DNA of 64,000 nt. Origin: an uncultured Prevotellaceae bacterium. Lineage in GTDB: Bacteria; Bacteroidota; Bacteroidia; Bacteroidales; Bacteroidaceae. Below are positions 24,833-32,525 of the stretch, piece after piece (position 1 is the stretch's first letter; each line of letters begins with the position of its first letter). The stretch is taken from the NCBI GenBank assembly GCA_900315075.1, contig OMXV01000013.1, forward strand, positions 1 through 64,000. The letters run 5' to 3'. The notes under the pieces are model-generated. The model was not told the DNA's origin and ran no database searches. It worked only from the letters and a program-made list of their open reading frames with translations. The position numbers were made by a program, and so were the translations under genes.

Positions 24833-26221
24833 ATGGCAAAGGACAAGATAGCATACGTTTGTGAAAGCTGCGGACAGGACTCGCCAAAATGGGTAGGCAA
24901 ATGTCCTTCTTGCGGCAAGTGGAACACATTCAAGGAAATAAAAATCTCTAACGACACTGGCAGTCAGGCTGCTCGCTCAGCGGCACAGTCGGTTCGTTCT
25001 TCCCTTGGAGTAAAAAGCAGTGTCCATGCGCTGAAAGATATATCTTCGCACGAAGACCCACGTATGGACATGAATGACGGTGAATTAAACCGTGTGCTCG
25101 GTGGTGGTCTTGTCCCCGGTTCCATCGTGCTTTTAGGTGGTGAACCTGGCATCGGTAAGAGTACCCTGACACTTCAAACGATTCTCAATCTCAGCGACCG
25201 TCGCATCCTGTATGTCAGTGGCGAGGAAAGCGAGCACCAACTGAAGATGCGCGCCAACCGTTTGGGAAAAGGCGACTGTGAACATGTGCTCATTCTCTGC
25301 GAGACTTCTTTGGAGAATATCTTTGCCACTATTAAGGACGTAAAACCCGAACTTGTCATCATCGACTCCATCCAGACCATTTCAACAGAAGATGTTGATA
25401 GTTCTCCAGGCAGTGTGACCCAAATTCGAGAGTGTGCGTCATCTCTACTTCGTTTCTCAAAATCGAGTGGCATCCCCGTCATCATGATAGGTCATATCAA
25501 CAAAGAGGGAACCATTGCCGGTCCTAAGATTTTGGAACATATTGTAGATACCGTGATACAGTTTGAAGGCGACCAACATTATATGTATCGTATTCTCCGT
25601 TCGATGAAGAACCGCTTTGGCAGTACCAGCGAATTAGGTATCTACGAGATGCGCCAGGATGGTCTGCGCCCCGTAAGCAATCCTTCGGAACTACTTCTCA
25701 CTCAAGACCATGAAGGACTGTCGGGCATTGCCATCTCCTCGGCCATCGAAGGTATTCGTCCGTTCCTTGTTGAGACCCAAGCATTGGTTTCGACTGCTGC
25801 CTATGGCACGCCACAGCGCTCCGCCACCGGTTTTGACCAGCGTCGTCTGAATATGCTCTTAGCCGTTCTTGAAAAACGTGTAGGATTCAAGCTTGCTCAG
25901 AAAGACGTGTTTGTGAACATTGCCGGCGGTCTGCGTGTCACTGATATGGCAATGGACCTAAGTGTAATATCTGCGGTGCTATCAAGCAATGTCGATACAG
26001 CCATCGAACCAGGTTGGTGTATGGCTGGAGAAGTAGGTCTTAGCGGTGAGGTACGCCCCATCAACCGTATCGACCAACGAATAGCTGAAGCCGAAAAATT
26101 GGGTTTCAGCCATATTATCATACCAAAATATAATATGAGCGGCCTTGGCAGGAAAAAATTCAACATCCAACTTCATCCTGTTCGCAAAGTGGAAGAGGCA
26201 CTGAGGGAATTGTTTGGATGA
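24833..26221 (+). CDS. radA: DNA repair protein RadA
   Basis: A 462-residue protein with the full RadA set: the N-terminal zinc finger (CESCGQDSPKWVGKCPSCGKW is one residue over, so read as Cys-x2-Cys at 10-13 and Cys-x2-Cys at about 25-28), Walker A GGEPGIGKST, the RadA-specific KNRFGSTSELGIYEM and a C-terminal Lon-like domain (GGLRVTDMAMDLSVISAVLS). RadA drives branch migration in recombinational repair. It converges on queC with a 59-bp repeat spacer between. Length is normal. Confidence 0.96.
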   Translation: MAKDKIAYVCESCGQDSPKWVGKCPSCGKWNTFKEIKISNDTGSQAARSAAQSVRSSLGVKSSVHALKDISSHEDPRMDMNDGELNRVLGGGLVPGSIVLLGGEPGIGKSTLTLQTILNLSDRRILYVSGEESEHQLKMRANRLGKGDCEHVLILCETSLENIFATIKDVKPELVIIDSIQTISTEDVDSSPGSVTQIRECASSLLRFSKSSGIPVIMIGHINKEGTIAGPKILEHIVDTVIQFEGDQHYMYRILRSMKNRFGSTSELGIYEMRQDGLRPVSNPSELLLTQDHEGLSGIAISSAIEGIRPFLVETQALVSTAAYGTPQRSATGFDQRRLNMLLAVLEKRVGFKLAQKDVFVNIAGGLRVTDMAMDLSVISAVLSSNVDTAIEPGWCMAGEVGLSGEVRPINRIDQRIAEAEKLGFSHIIIPKYNMSGLGRKKFNIQLHPVRKVEEALRELFG

Positions 26222-26225
26222 GGGG

Positions 26226-26278
26226 GATTGATGATTGAAGATTGAAGATTGAAAATTGAAGATTGAAAATTGAAAATT
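26226..26278. repeat. ATTGAAG/ATTGAAA tandem repeat between radA and queC
   Basis: About seven head-to-tail units of 7-8 bp (GATTGATGATTGAAGATTGA, AGATTGAAAATTGAAGATTG, AAAATTGAAAATTC) fill the gap between the two convergent genes. No hairpin terminator is visible there. Confidence 0.85.
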
Positions 26279-26280
26279 CT

Positions 26281-26937
26281 TCACATCTCATATTTTGTGG
26301 TGTCAGGGATTCCGGCTTCGGCCAGTGCTTCACGGCGTTCCACACAAGTGCCACATTTCCCACAATGATGCACCCCGCCTTTGTAACACGACCACGTCTC
26401 TGCATAATTGATGCCTATTTTTTTACCTATTAATGCTATTTGCGTCTTGGTCAGAGAAGTATATGGAGCAAGCAGTTTCACACCTTCGTAAGTACCGGCA
26501 GTAATAGCCCTATCCATCGCATCGACAAATTCTGGTCGGCAATCAGGATAGATGGCGTGGTCTCCTCCATGATTGGCCATCATCACATTCTTTAATCCCC
26601 TACTCTCTGCCATTCCTGCAGCGATGGCCAACATAATGCCATTTCTAAATGACACCACGGTAGATTTCATATTCTCATCAGCATAATGGCCTTCAGGTAT
26701 CTCCTCACCACCCTTCAGTAGCGAACTTTGGAAAAAACGCTGCATAAAGTCAAGCGGTATAACCAAGTGTTCGATACCCAAACGTTGGCAATGCAATTTG
26801 GCGAAAGGTATTTCACGGCTATTGTGCTTACTTCCATAGTCGAAAGAAATAGCCAATTGGATACGGTCTTGATAATCGTACAACAGCGTGACACTGTCCA
26901 TACCGCCACTAAGAATGAGAATAGAATCTTTATACAT
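26281..26937 (-). CDS. queC: 7-cyano-7-deazaguanine synthase
   Basis: A 218-residue ATP-dependent enzyme making preQ0 from CDG and ammonia, in queuosine tRNA modification. The PP-loop SGGMDSVTLLYDY is at residues 10-22 and the C-terminal zinc site (Cys at CYKGG, then HHCGKCGTC) is intact. Length is normal. No queD, queE or queF lies beside it. The upstream gap on its strand contains a tandem repeat and a palindrome; no clear promoter was found there. Confidence 0.95.
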   Translation of the reverse strand: MYKDSILILSGGMDSVTLLYDYQDRIQLAISFDYGSKHNSREIPFAKLHCQRLGIEHLVIPLDFMQRFFQSSLLKGGEEIPEGHYADENMKSTVVSFRNGIMLAIAAGMAESRGLKNVMMANHGGDHAIYPDCRPEFVDAMDRAITAGTYEGVKLLAPYTSLTKTQIALIGKKIGINYAETWSCYKGGVHHCGKCGTCVERREALAEAGIPDTTKYEM

Positions 26938-26943
26938 TTAGAT

Positions 26944-27002
26944 TTGAGATTTGAGGATTGAGGATTGAGATTTGAGGGTTGTTGGCTGCAACAGTGTTGC
27001 AG
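26944..27002. repeat. TTGAG tandem repeat plus CTGCAAC palindrome
   Basis: Units GATTTGA, GATTTGAG, GATTGAG, GATTGAG and so on run from 26941 to about 26978. They are followed by CTGCAAC (26986-26992), AGT, GTTGCAG (26996-27002), the same palindrome type as at 13549-13567 and 62188-62204. Confidence 0.8.
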
Positions 27003-27047
27003 TATAGAGGACGATGAGAACTCGCTACTACGACTAAAGTCTAAAGC

Positions 27048-27338
27048 CTAATTGAACTTTATGTCGTAGATGACGGTGGCACCGACTTTGTTGTTTAGAG
27101 ACTTAACAAATTGTGAGCGCATCATCGAAAGGTCGGCCCTAAGTGCAGGATTGCTGATTTTCACCATAAGAGTTTGGTTATAGATGCGTTTCTCCACTGT
27201 ATATCTTGCCACAAGTTCGCCTGCCACTTCCTCCCAGGCATTGATTATCCTCCTCTGCAAGAGTGGAGTCTCGAGTCCTGTCTGTCTGAGAAATTGTAGT
27301 ACAAGGTCATCAACTTGTTTTACTTCGCGTTTGAACAT
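27048..27338 (-). CDS. DUF721 (DciA-like) protein
   Basis: A 96-residue protein of the DUF721 family: LETPLLQRRIINAWEEVAGE, then VARYTVEKRIYNQTLMVKIS and NPALRADLSMMRSQFVKSLN. In other bacteria DciA proteins of this family help load the replicative helicase. It follows recF by 32 bp on the same strand, a common arrangement that supports a replication or repair role. Length is normal for the short Bacteroidota form. Confidence 0.85.
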   Translation of the reverse strand: MFKREVKQVDDLVLQFLRQTGLETPLLQRRIINAWEEVAGELVARYTVEKRIYNQTLMVKISNPALRADLSMMRSQFVKSLNNKVGATVIYDIKFN

Positions 27339-27370
27339 AGAATATAATTGGGAGTTTGAAGTTTGGGAAC

Positions 27371-28492
27371 TTAGACATTACTGGGAGTTAGTGGTGATAT
27401 GTGAGTGATATCACCATTTTCCACATAAAACAACCTATAGTCAGAAGATGAGTGACTCAATATTTTATCGAGATGGTCGCGGTTGGTGTCGGTAATGAAA
27501 ATTTGTCCAAAATCATCACTTGAAACCATTTTTACAATTTGCTCTACTCGCTCTGAGTCGAGTTTATCGAAAATATCATCAAGCAACAGTATGGGCGTTG
27601 TCTGACTATTCGTACGACACAGAAAATCAAATTGCGCTAATTTGATGGCGATGGCGAAAGTTTTATTCTGTCCTTGACTGCCCTCACGTTTCATGGGGTA
27701 TTCACCAATTGAGAATTCCAATTCATCCCTATGTACGCCATGCAGAGAATATCCCACGGCAAGGTCTTTATGCCTGTCACGCTGGATAACGTCGAGCAAA
27801 TTCCCACGCTGGCAATGCGAAACATATTTCACACACACTTGTTCTCTATCACCACTAATGACACGATAGACACGTTGGAATATAGGTACCAATTCTTCCA
27901 CAAACTTATCACGACTTCGATAGATTCGTTCGCCCTCGATGGCCATCTGCTGTTCCCATATTTCAAGCAATGTGATATCAGGATTCTCCTCTTTCAACAT
28001 AGCATTTCGCTGTTGAAGTGCCTTGGTATAGTTGTTGAGTGAATTGATATACCCCCTGTCATACTGAGCGATTACCATATCCATCAATCGCCGACGTTCC
28101 TCACCACCACCTTCAATCAACAAAGTATCAGACGGTGATACGAGAATGATGGGAATTAATCCGATATGCTCTGCAAGTTTTTTGTATTCTTTTCCATTAC
28201 GTTTGAAATGCTTCCGCTGACCTTTCTTCATTCCGCAATAGATTCTCTCCGTATCACCAGCCTCATTAAGATATTCTCCGTCGATGACAAAAAAATCCTG
28301 TCCATGTGTGACGGCCATGGAGTCGGGCGTGCGATTGGCACTTTTGCAGAATGAGAGGAAATAGATGGCATCCAGCAGGTTTGTCTTGCCCATGCCATTT
28401 TGTCCAATTAGACAATTCATATTAGGCGACAAATCCAAGTTTGCCGTCCTAATATTTTTGTAATTAACGATGGAAATGCTTTTCAGAATCAT
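27371..28492 (-). CDS. recF: DNA replication/repair protein RecF
   Basis: A 373-residue SMC-like ATPase: Walker A GQNGMGKTNLLDAIYFLSF (about 29-47), signature region REGSQGQNKTFAIAIKLAQ (about 271-291) and Walker B TPILLLDDIFDKLDSERVEQ. RecF loads RecA at gapped DNA with RecO and RecR. It is the first gene of a likely recF-DUF721 operon with a strong promoter at 28547-28578. The stop codon region includes the sequence TTAGACATTA, which recurs at 40459. Confidence 0.95.
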   Translation of the reverse strand: MILKSISIVNYKNIRTANLDLSPNMNCLIGQNGMGKTNLLDAIYFLSFCKSANRTPDSMAVTHGQDFFVIDGEYLNEAGDTERIYCGMKKGQRKHFKRNGKEYKKLAEHIGLIPIILVSPSDTLLIEGGGEERRRLMDMVIAQYDRGYINSLNNYTKALQQRNAMLKEENPDITLLEIWEQQMAIEGERIYRSRDKFVEELVPIFQRVYRVISGDREQVCVKYVSHCQRGNLLDVIQRDRHKDLAVGYSLHGVHRDELEFSIGEYPMKREGSQGQNKTFAIAIKLAQFDFLCRTNSQTTPILLLDDIFDKLDSERVEQIVKMVSSDDFGQIFITDTNRDHLDKILSHSSSDYRLFYVENGDITHISPLTPSNV

Positions 28493-28546
28493 GCCTTAGC
28501 ATATTTTCAAACGCGCAATGTGGTGTATCGCTCTCAATTTTTCATG

Positions 28547-28578
28547 CAAAGTTACGTGATTTAGGGTGTAAAAACAAA
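28547..28578 (-). promoter_or_regulatory. Promoter for recF
   Basis: Read on the minus strand: TTTG (28575-28578), 20-bp spacer, TAACTTTG (28547-28554). Both elements match. It is divergent from the promoter at 28619. Confidence 0.7.
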
Positions 28579-28618
28579 AAAAATAGAAAAGAAATTTTAG
28601 TATATGGGAAAATATGAG

Positions 28619-28626
28619 TAATTTTG
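28619..28626 (+). promoter_or_regulatory. Promoter -7 element for the TPR protein-ribH pair
   Basis: TAATTTTG (TAnnTTTG) lies 73 bp before the start at 28699. The TTGCGGCGCAATTTTGCGCC stretch after it is GC-rich and can pair on itself (GGCGCAA...TTGCGCC), giving a small leader hairpin. Confidence 0.55.
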
Positions 28627-28698
28627 CGGCGCAATTTTGCGCCTTACCATCAAGGCAGATTGCAAAATGTATAAGGAAACAATTAAATCATCAAAATA

Positions 28699-29433
28699 AT
28701 GGCAAAAAAGAATGTAGAAAAGCAAGGCGCTAAAGACATGAACAACGCCTTGAATCAGAAAGAGGCCTTCTTCATCAAGTATAAGAAGGCCATTATTGCA
28801 GGTGTTATAGCACTGATCGCAATTGTAATAGCTCTTATCAGTTTTAAAAGTTGTAAAGACAATCGTTTAGTTGAAGCTAGCACAGAAATTGCTAATTCAC
28901 AGCAACTATTCGACAATGCAGCTGCTATGTTCAACAGCAATAATTATGAAAAGGCATTGAAGGGTGACACAATTAATCCTCAAAAGATTGTTCCAGGTTT
29001 CCTTCAAATAGCAGATAAATACAGCAACACAAAAGCAGGCAACCTTGCCAACCTCTACGCTGCTTTATGTTATGCAAAATTAGAGAAATGGCAGGAAGCT
29101 GGTCAATATATTGAGAAATTTGATCCGCAGAATGATGTTTTGGTTAGCCCAATGGCCATTGTAGCAAAGGGTGACATCTATTCCAACCTGAATCAGCCCG
29201 ACAAAGCTGTTGAGGCATTTAAAAAAGCTGCAAAATTGGCTGAGAGCGCTACAGAGCATGGTCCAAACCTTAGCGTCTATCCTCTTGCCATGAAGAAAGC
29301 AGCCATCGTATTGATTAGTCAGAAAAAGAACGATGAAGCCCTTCAGATATTCAAAGACCTGAAAGCAAAATACCCACCTGAGTTCTCTGTTCAGGAAGAG
29401 TATGATAAATATATAGAATTTCTGTCGAAATAA
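28699..29433 (+). CDS. Membrane-anchored tetratricopeptide repeat protein
   Basis: A 244-residue protein with one membrane helix (about 31-50, AIIAGVIALIAIVIALISF) and a C-terminal part of TPR-type helices (AGNLANLYAALCYAKLEKWQ, GDIYSNLNQPDKAVEAFKKA, NDEALQIFKDLKAKY). The layout resembles the YfgM-type ancillary proteins, which act at the membrane, but a precise role cannot be given. It is 3 bp before ribH, so the two are cotranscribed. Confidence 0.85.
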   Translation: MAKKNVEKQGAKDMNNALNQKEAFFIKYKKAIIAGVIALIAIVIALISFKSCKDNRLVEASTEIANSQQLFDNAAAMFNSNNYEKALKGDTINPQKIVPGFLQIADKYSNTKAGNLANLYAALCYAKLEKWQEAGQYIEKFDPQNDVLVSPMAIVAKGDIYSNLNQPDKAVEAFKKAAKLAESATEHGPNLSVYPLAMKKAAIVLISQKKNDEALQIFKDLKAKYPPEFSVQEEYDKYIEFLSK

Positions 29434-29436
29434 TCC

Positions 29437-29913
29437 ATGGCCACAGCTCTCAACCCCTCGTCCTCCTACGATGCATCTTCCGTACCCGATGCGAGCAACA
29501 TGTGTTTTGGCATTGTGGTATCGGAATGGAATAAGCCTGTCACAGAATCCCTTTTAAAGGGGGCTGTAAGCACTCTTGAAAAGTTTGGAGCCTTACCTGA
29601 GAACATCCACGTAAAGTCTGTTCCAGGTAGTTTTGAACTGATTTATGGTGCCCATCAGATGACACTCAACGGTGGCTATGATGCCATTATTATCTTAGGA
29701 TGTGTCATCCGTGGCGAGACTCCTCATTTCGATTACATCTGCCAGGGTGTTACAGCTGGAATCGCTCAATTGAATGTAAAGAGCGAGATACCCATCATCT
29801 ATGGTCTTTTGACAACCGAGAACATGGAGCAAGCAATGGATCGCAGTGGCGGTAAACTGGGCAATAAAGGCGAGGAATGTGCCGTAGTAGCCATCAAGAT
29901 GGCAAAATTTTAA
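29437..29913 (+). CDS. ribH: 6,7-dimethyl-8-ribityllumazine synthase
   Basis: A 158-residue enzyme of riboflavin synthesis, joining the pyrimidine and the butanone phosphate. Family motifs: [57 protein letters not shown] (catalytic His in TPHFD) and [20 protein letters not shown]. Length is normal. Other rib genes are not nearby. A clear terminator follows 27 bp downstream. Confidence 0.96.
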   Translation: MATALNPSSSYDASSVPDASNMCFGIVVSEWNKPVTESLLKGAVSTLEKFGALPENIHVKSVPGSFELIYGAHQMTLNGGYDAIIILGCVIRGETPHFDYICQGVTAGIAQLNVKSEIPIIYGLLTTENMEQAMDRSGGKLGNKGEECAVVAIKMAKF

Positions 29914-29939
29914 AGTGATTTCGAGAAGTGAAATAATGG

Positions 29940-29970
29940 ATGGCAGCCTATCATGGCTGCCATTCTATTT
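29940..29970 (+). terminator. Rho-independent terminator after ribH
   Basis: ATGGCAGCC (29940-29948), TATCAT loop, GGCTGCCAT (29955-29963), then TCTATTTT. The 9-bp GC-rich stem and T-rich tail are typical. Confidence 0.88.
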
Positions 29971-30034
29971 TGACGACAAAAACACATATTGAGCGTCTAT
30001 TTTTTAGGAGAGTATATCAACAGGGGACCTTTTT

Positions 30035-30088
30035 CCCTTTAACTACTTTATTTAACTACATTAACTACTTTTTAACTACACATCTACT
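30035..30088. repeat. TTTAACTAC tandem repeat
   Basis: About five units (CCCTTTAACTACTTTATTTA, ACTACATTAACTAC, TTTTTAACTACACATCTAC). It is the reverse complement of the TAGTTAAAGG repeat at 1201-1246. It lies in the leader of the PL1 gene, 17 bp before its start. Confidence 0.8.
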
Positions 30089-30104
30089 TATCAAATTTAC
30101 TTGT

Positions 30105-31814
30105 ATGCGGAGAACTTTATTTATTTTTCTATTGACTGTCATCTTGCCTTTTCAAGTGATGGCACAATATCCACAGTTGACCGACGAAGCGAAACAACTG
30201 ATTGACGAAAAAGAAAAACAATGGAAAGCCCATTCCGATTCAGCATGGGCAGTGGCAGAGCCTATCGTCATGCAAGAGGCCAAAGAAGGACGCCCTTATG
30301 TACCCTGGGCCTCACGTCCCTACGACCTGCCCCAAGCACAAATACCCGCCTTCCCCGGTGCCGAGGGTGGCGGCATGTACACCTTTGGAGGACGTGGTGG
30401 CAAGGTGCTCACTGTGACCAACCTCAATGACGATGGTCCAGGTTCCTTCCGCTGGGCATGCGAACAAGGTGGTGCACGCATTATTGTGTTCAACATCTCA
30501 GGAATTATCTGGCTGAAGTCACCCATTTATGTCCGTGCCCCCTACATCACCATTGCCGGTCAGACTGCACCTGGCGACGGTGTATGCATAGCCGGCGAGT
30601 CGTTCCAGGTAGATACCCATGACGTGATTGTGCGCCACATGCGCTTCCGTCGCGGCCAGACCAGTGTGTGGCATCGCGAGGACTCCTTCGGTGGCAATCC
30701 CATCGGTAACATTATGATTGACCACTGTTCCTGTGAGTGGGGCCTTGATGAAAACATCTCATTCTACCGCCACATGTTCGACCCAGGTGAAGGATATGAG
30801 CGGGTGAAGATGCCCACCGTCAACGTTACCATCCAGAACAGCATTTCTGCCAAAGCCCTCGATACCTGGAATCACGCTTTCGGTTCTACACTTGGTGGTG
30901 AGAATTGTTCTTTTATACGCAATCTGTGGGCCGACAATGCAGGTCGTAATCCCAGCGTAGGTTGGAACGGCGTATTCAATTTTGTCAACAATGTTGTCTA
31001 TAACTGGGTTCACCGTTCTTGCGATGGCGGCGACTACACAGCCATGTTCAACATGATTAATAACTATTACAAACCCGGTCCACTGACACCTACTGACAGT
31101 CCTATTGGTTTCCGCATCCTTAAGCCGGAGTCGGGTCGCAGTAAATTGGACTACAAACAATATGGCCGTGTGTATGCCAATGGCAATATCATGGAAGGGA
31201 ACGATCGTGTGACCCGCAACAACTGGGATGGTGGTATCCAAATAGAATCACAGCCCAATACCGATGGCTACACCGAGCAGATGCGTGCCAACGAACCATT
31301 TGCCATGCCTTTCCTCCGTATCCTGTCGGCTCAGTCGGCATATGACTATGTACTGGAAAATTCCGGTGCCACCCTTCCCCGTCGCGACATTGTCGATCAG
31401 CGTGTCATCGACGAGGTAAAAGATGGAGTTATCTATTATGAAAAGAAACTTCCCAAAGATGCCCACGGCGACATGTGGGGACTATCTCCCAAATCACAAG
31501 ACGAGGATGGTTATTTCAAATACCGTCGTTTACCTAAAGACTCCTATAAATTAGGTATCATCACCGACCCACGTCAGATGGGTGGTTATCCCGAATACCA
31601 CGGCACACCATATACTGACACCGACAAAGATGGCATGCCAGATGAATGGGAAATTGCCAATGGGCTGAATCCCAACGATGCCAGCGATGCCGTAAAAGAC
31701 TGTAATGGCGACGGATACACTAACATCGAGAAATACATCAATGGTATCGACACTCGAACGAGAGTGGACTGGCGCAACCTGAATAACAATTATGATACGC
31801 TGAGGGGATTGTAA
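30105..31814 (+). CDS. Pectate lyase, PL1-type, secreted
   Basis: A 569-residue protein starting at MRRTLFIFLLTVILPFQVMA (signal peptide); the open frame extends further upstream but only across the repeat leader. Residues about 85-400 are the PL1 beta-helix seen in Bacteroidota (PAFPGAEGGGMYTFGGRGGK, VTNLNDDGPGSFRWACEQGG, IDHCSCEWGLDENISFYRHM). The C-terminal part contains Ca-binding type repeats (TDTDKDGMPDEWEIANGLNP at about 503, DCNGDGYTNIEKYINGID). It cleaves polygalacturonate by elimination. It overlaps the next gene by one base and heads a three-gene run. Confidence 0.9.
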   Translation: MRRTLFIFLLTVILPFQVMAQYPQLTDEAKQLIDEKEKQWKAHSDSAWAVAEPIVMQEAKEGRPYVPWASRPYDLPQAQIPAFPGAEGGGMYTFGGRGGKVLTVTNLNDDGPGSFRWACEQGGARIIVFNISGIIWLKSPIYVRAPYITIAGQTAPGDGVCIAGESFQVDTHDVIVRHMRFRRGQTSVWHREDSFGGNPIGNIMIDHCSCEWGLDENISFYRHMFDPGEGYERVKMPTVNVTIQNSISAKALDTWNHAFGSTLGGENCSFIRNLWADNAGRNPSVGWNGVFNFVNNVVYNWVHRSCDGGDYTAMFNMINNYYKPGPLTPTDSPIGFRILKPESGRSKLDYKQYGRVYANGNIMEGNDRVTRNNWDGGIQIESQPNTDGYTEQMRANEPFAMPFLRILSAQSAYDYVLENSGATLPRRDIVDQRVIDEVKDGVIYYEKKLPKDAHGDMWGLSPKSQDEDGYFKYRRLPKDSYKLGIITDPRQMGGYPEYHGTPYTDTDKDGMPDEWEIANGLNPNDASDAVKDCNGDGYTNIEKYINGIDTRTRVDWRNLNNNYDTLRGL

Positions 31815-32470
31815 TGAGAAGAGTTGTTTTTATAATAATATGTATGTTGTTGGGGCTTCGAGTCTCGGCTGTTGACTTGAAGACGGAGGGACTGGATAGT
31901 GCCTATGTGAAGACTATCGTCGAAAGAGCACAGAAAATCACTGACCAACTGGGGATGGAGGATTCATCGAAAACCCTCGATGTGCGCAATATCATCGCCA
32001 ACCGTTATTTTCTGCTTAATAGCATCCATGAAGCCTACAAGAAAGCCCAGGAAGAAGCCAAAAAGCTCAGTGGCGAGGCCAAGCAGCAAGCGCTGCAACA
32101 AGCCGTCGACCGCCGCGACGCCGAACTTTACAAGCATCATTTTGAGTTTGAGGCCGATTTATCAAACTACCTTTCACCCGCTCAAATAGAGATGGTGAAA
32201 GATGGGATGACCTACGGAGTGGTCCCCAAGACCTATCAGGCTCATTTAGAGATGATTCCCACACTCACAGAGGAAGAGAAATCACAGATACTTTGTTGGT
32301 TGAAAGAAGCAAGAGAGTTTGCCATGGATGCCGACACCTCGAAAGACAAACACGGATGGTTTGGCAAATACAAGGGGCGTATCAACAACTGGCTTTCCTC
32401 CCGGGGCTATGACCTGCAAAAAGAACGAGAGGGTTGGCAAAAACGCATTGAAGAAAACAAAGGCAACTGA
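31814..32470 (+). CDS. DUF3826 exported protein
   Basis: A 218-residue protein with a signal peptide (1-19, GLRVSAVD). The rest is helical and charged (TIVERAQKITDQLGMEDSSK, DVRNIIANRYFLLNSIHEAY, MVKDGMTYGVVPKTYQAHLE, GWFGKYKGRINNWLSSRGYD), the pattern of the DUF3826 family found beside pectin lyase genes in Bacteroidota. Its biochemical role is unknown. Its ATG overlaps the PL1 stop codon (TAATG), so translation is coupled to the lyase. Confidence 0.85.
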   Translation: MRRVVFIIICMLLGLRVSAVDLKTEGLDSAYVKTIVERAQKITDQLGMEDSSKTLDVRNIIANRYFLLNSIHEAYKKAQEEAKKLSGEAKQQALQQAVDRRDAELYKHHFEFEADLSNYLSPAQIEMVKDGMTYGVVPKTYQAHLEMIPTLTEEEKSQILCWLKEAREFAMDADTSKDKHGWFGKYKGRINNWLSSRGYDLQKEREGWQKRIEENKGN

Positions 32471-32525
32471 CCTTGAAAGAGTGCCACTCAAATACTATCC
32501 ACTGTTTGGGGCAAAATAAGAACTA

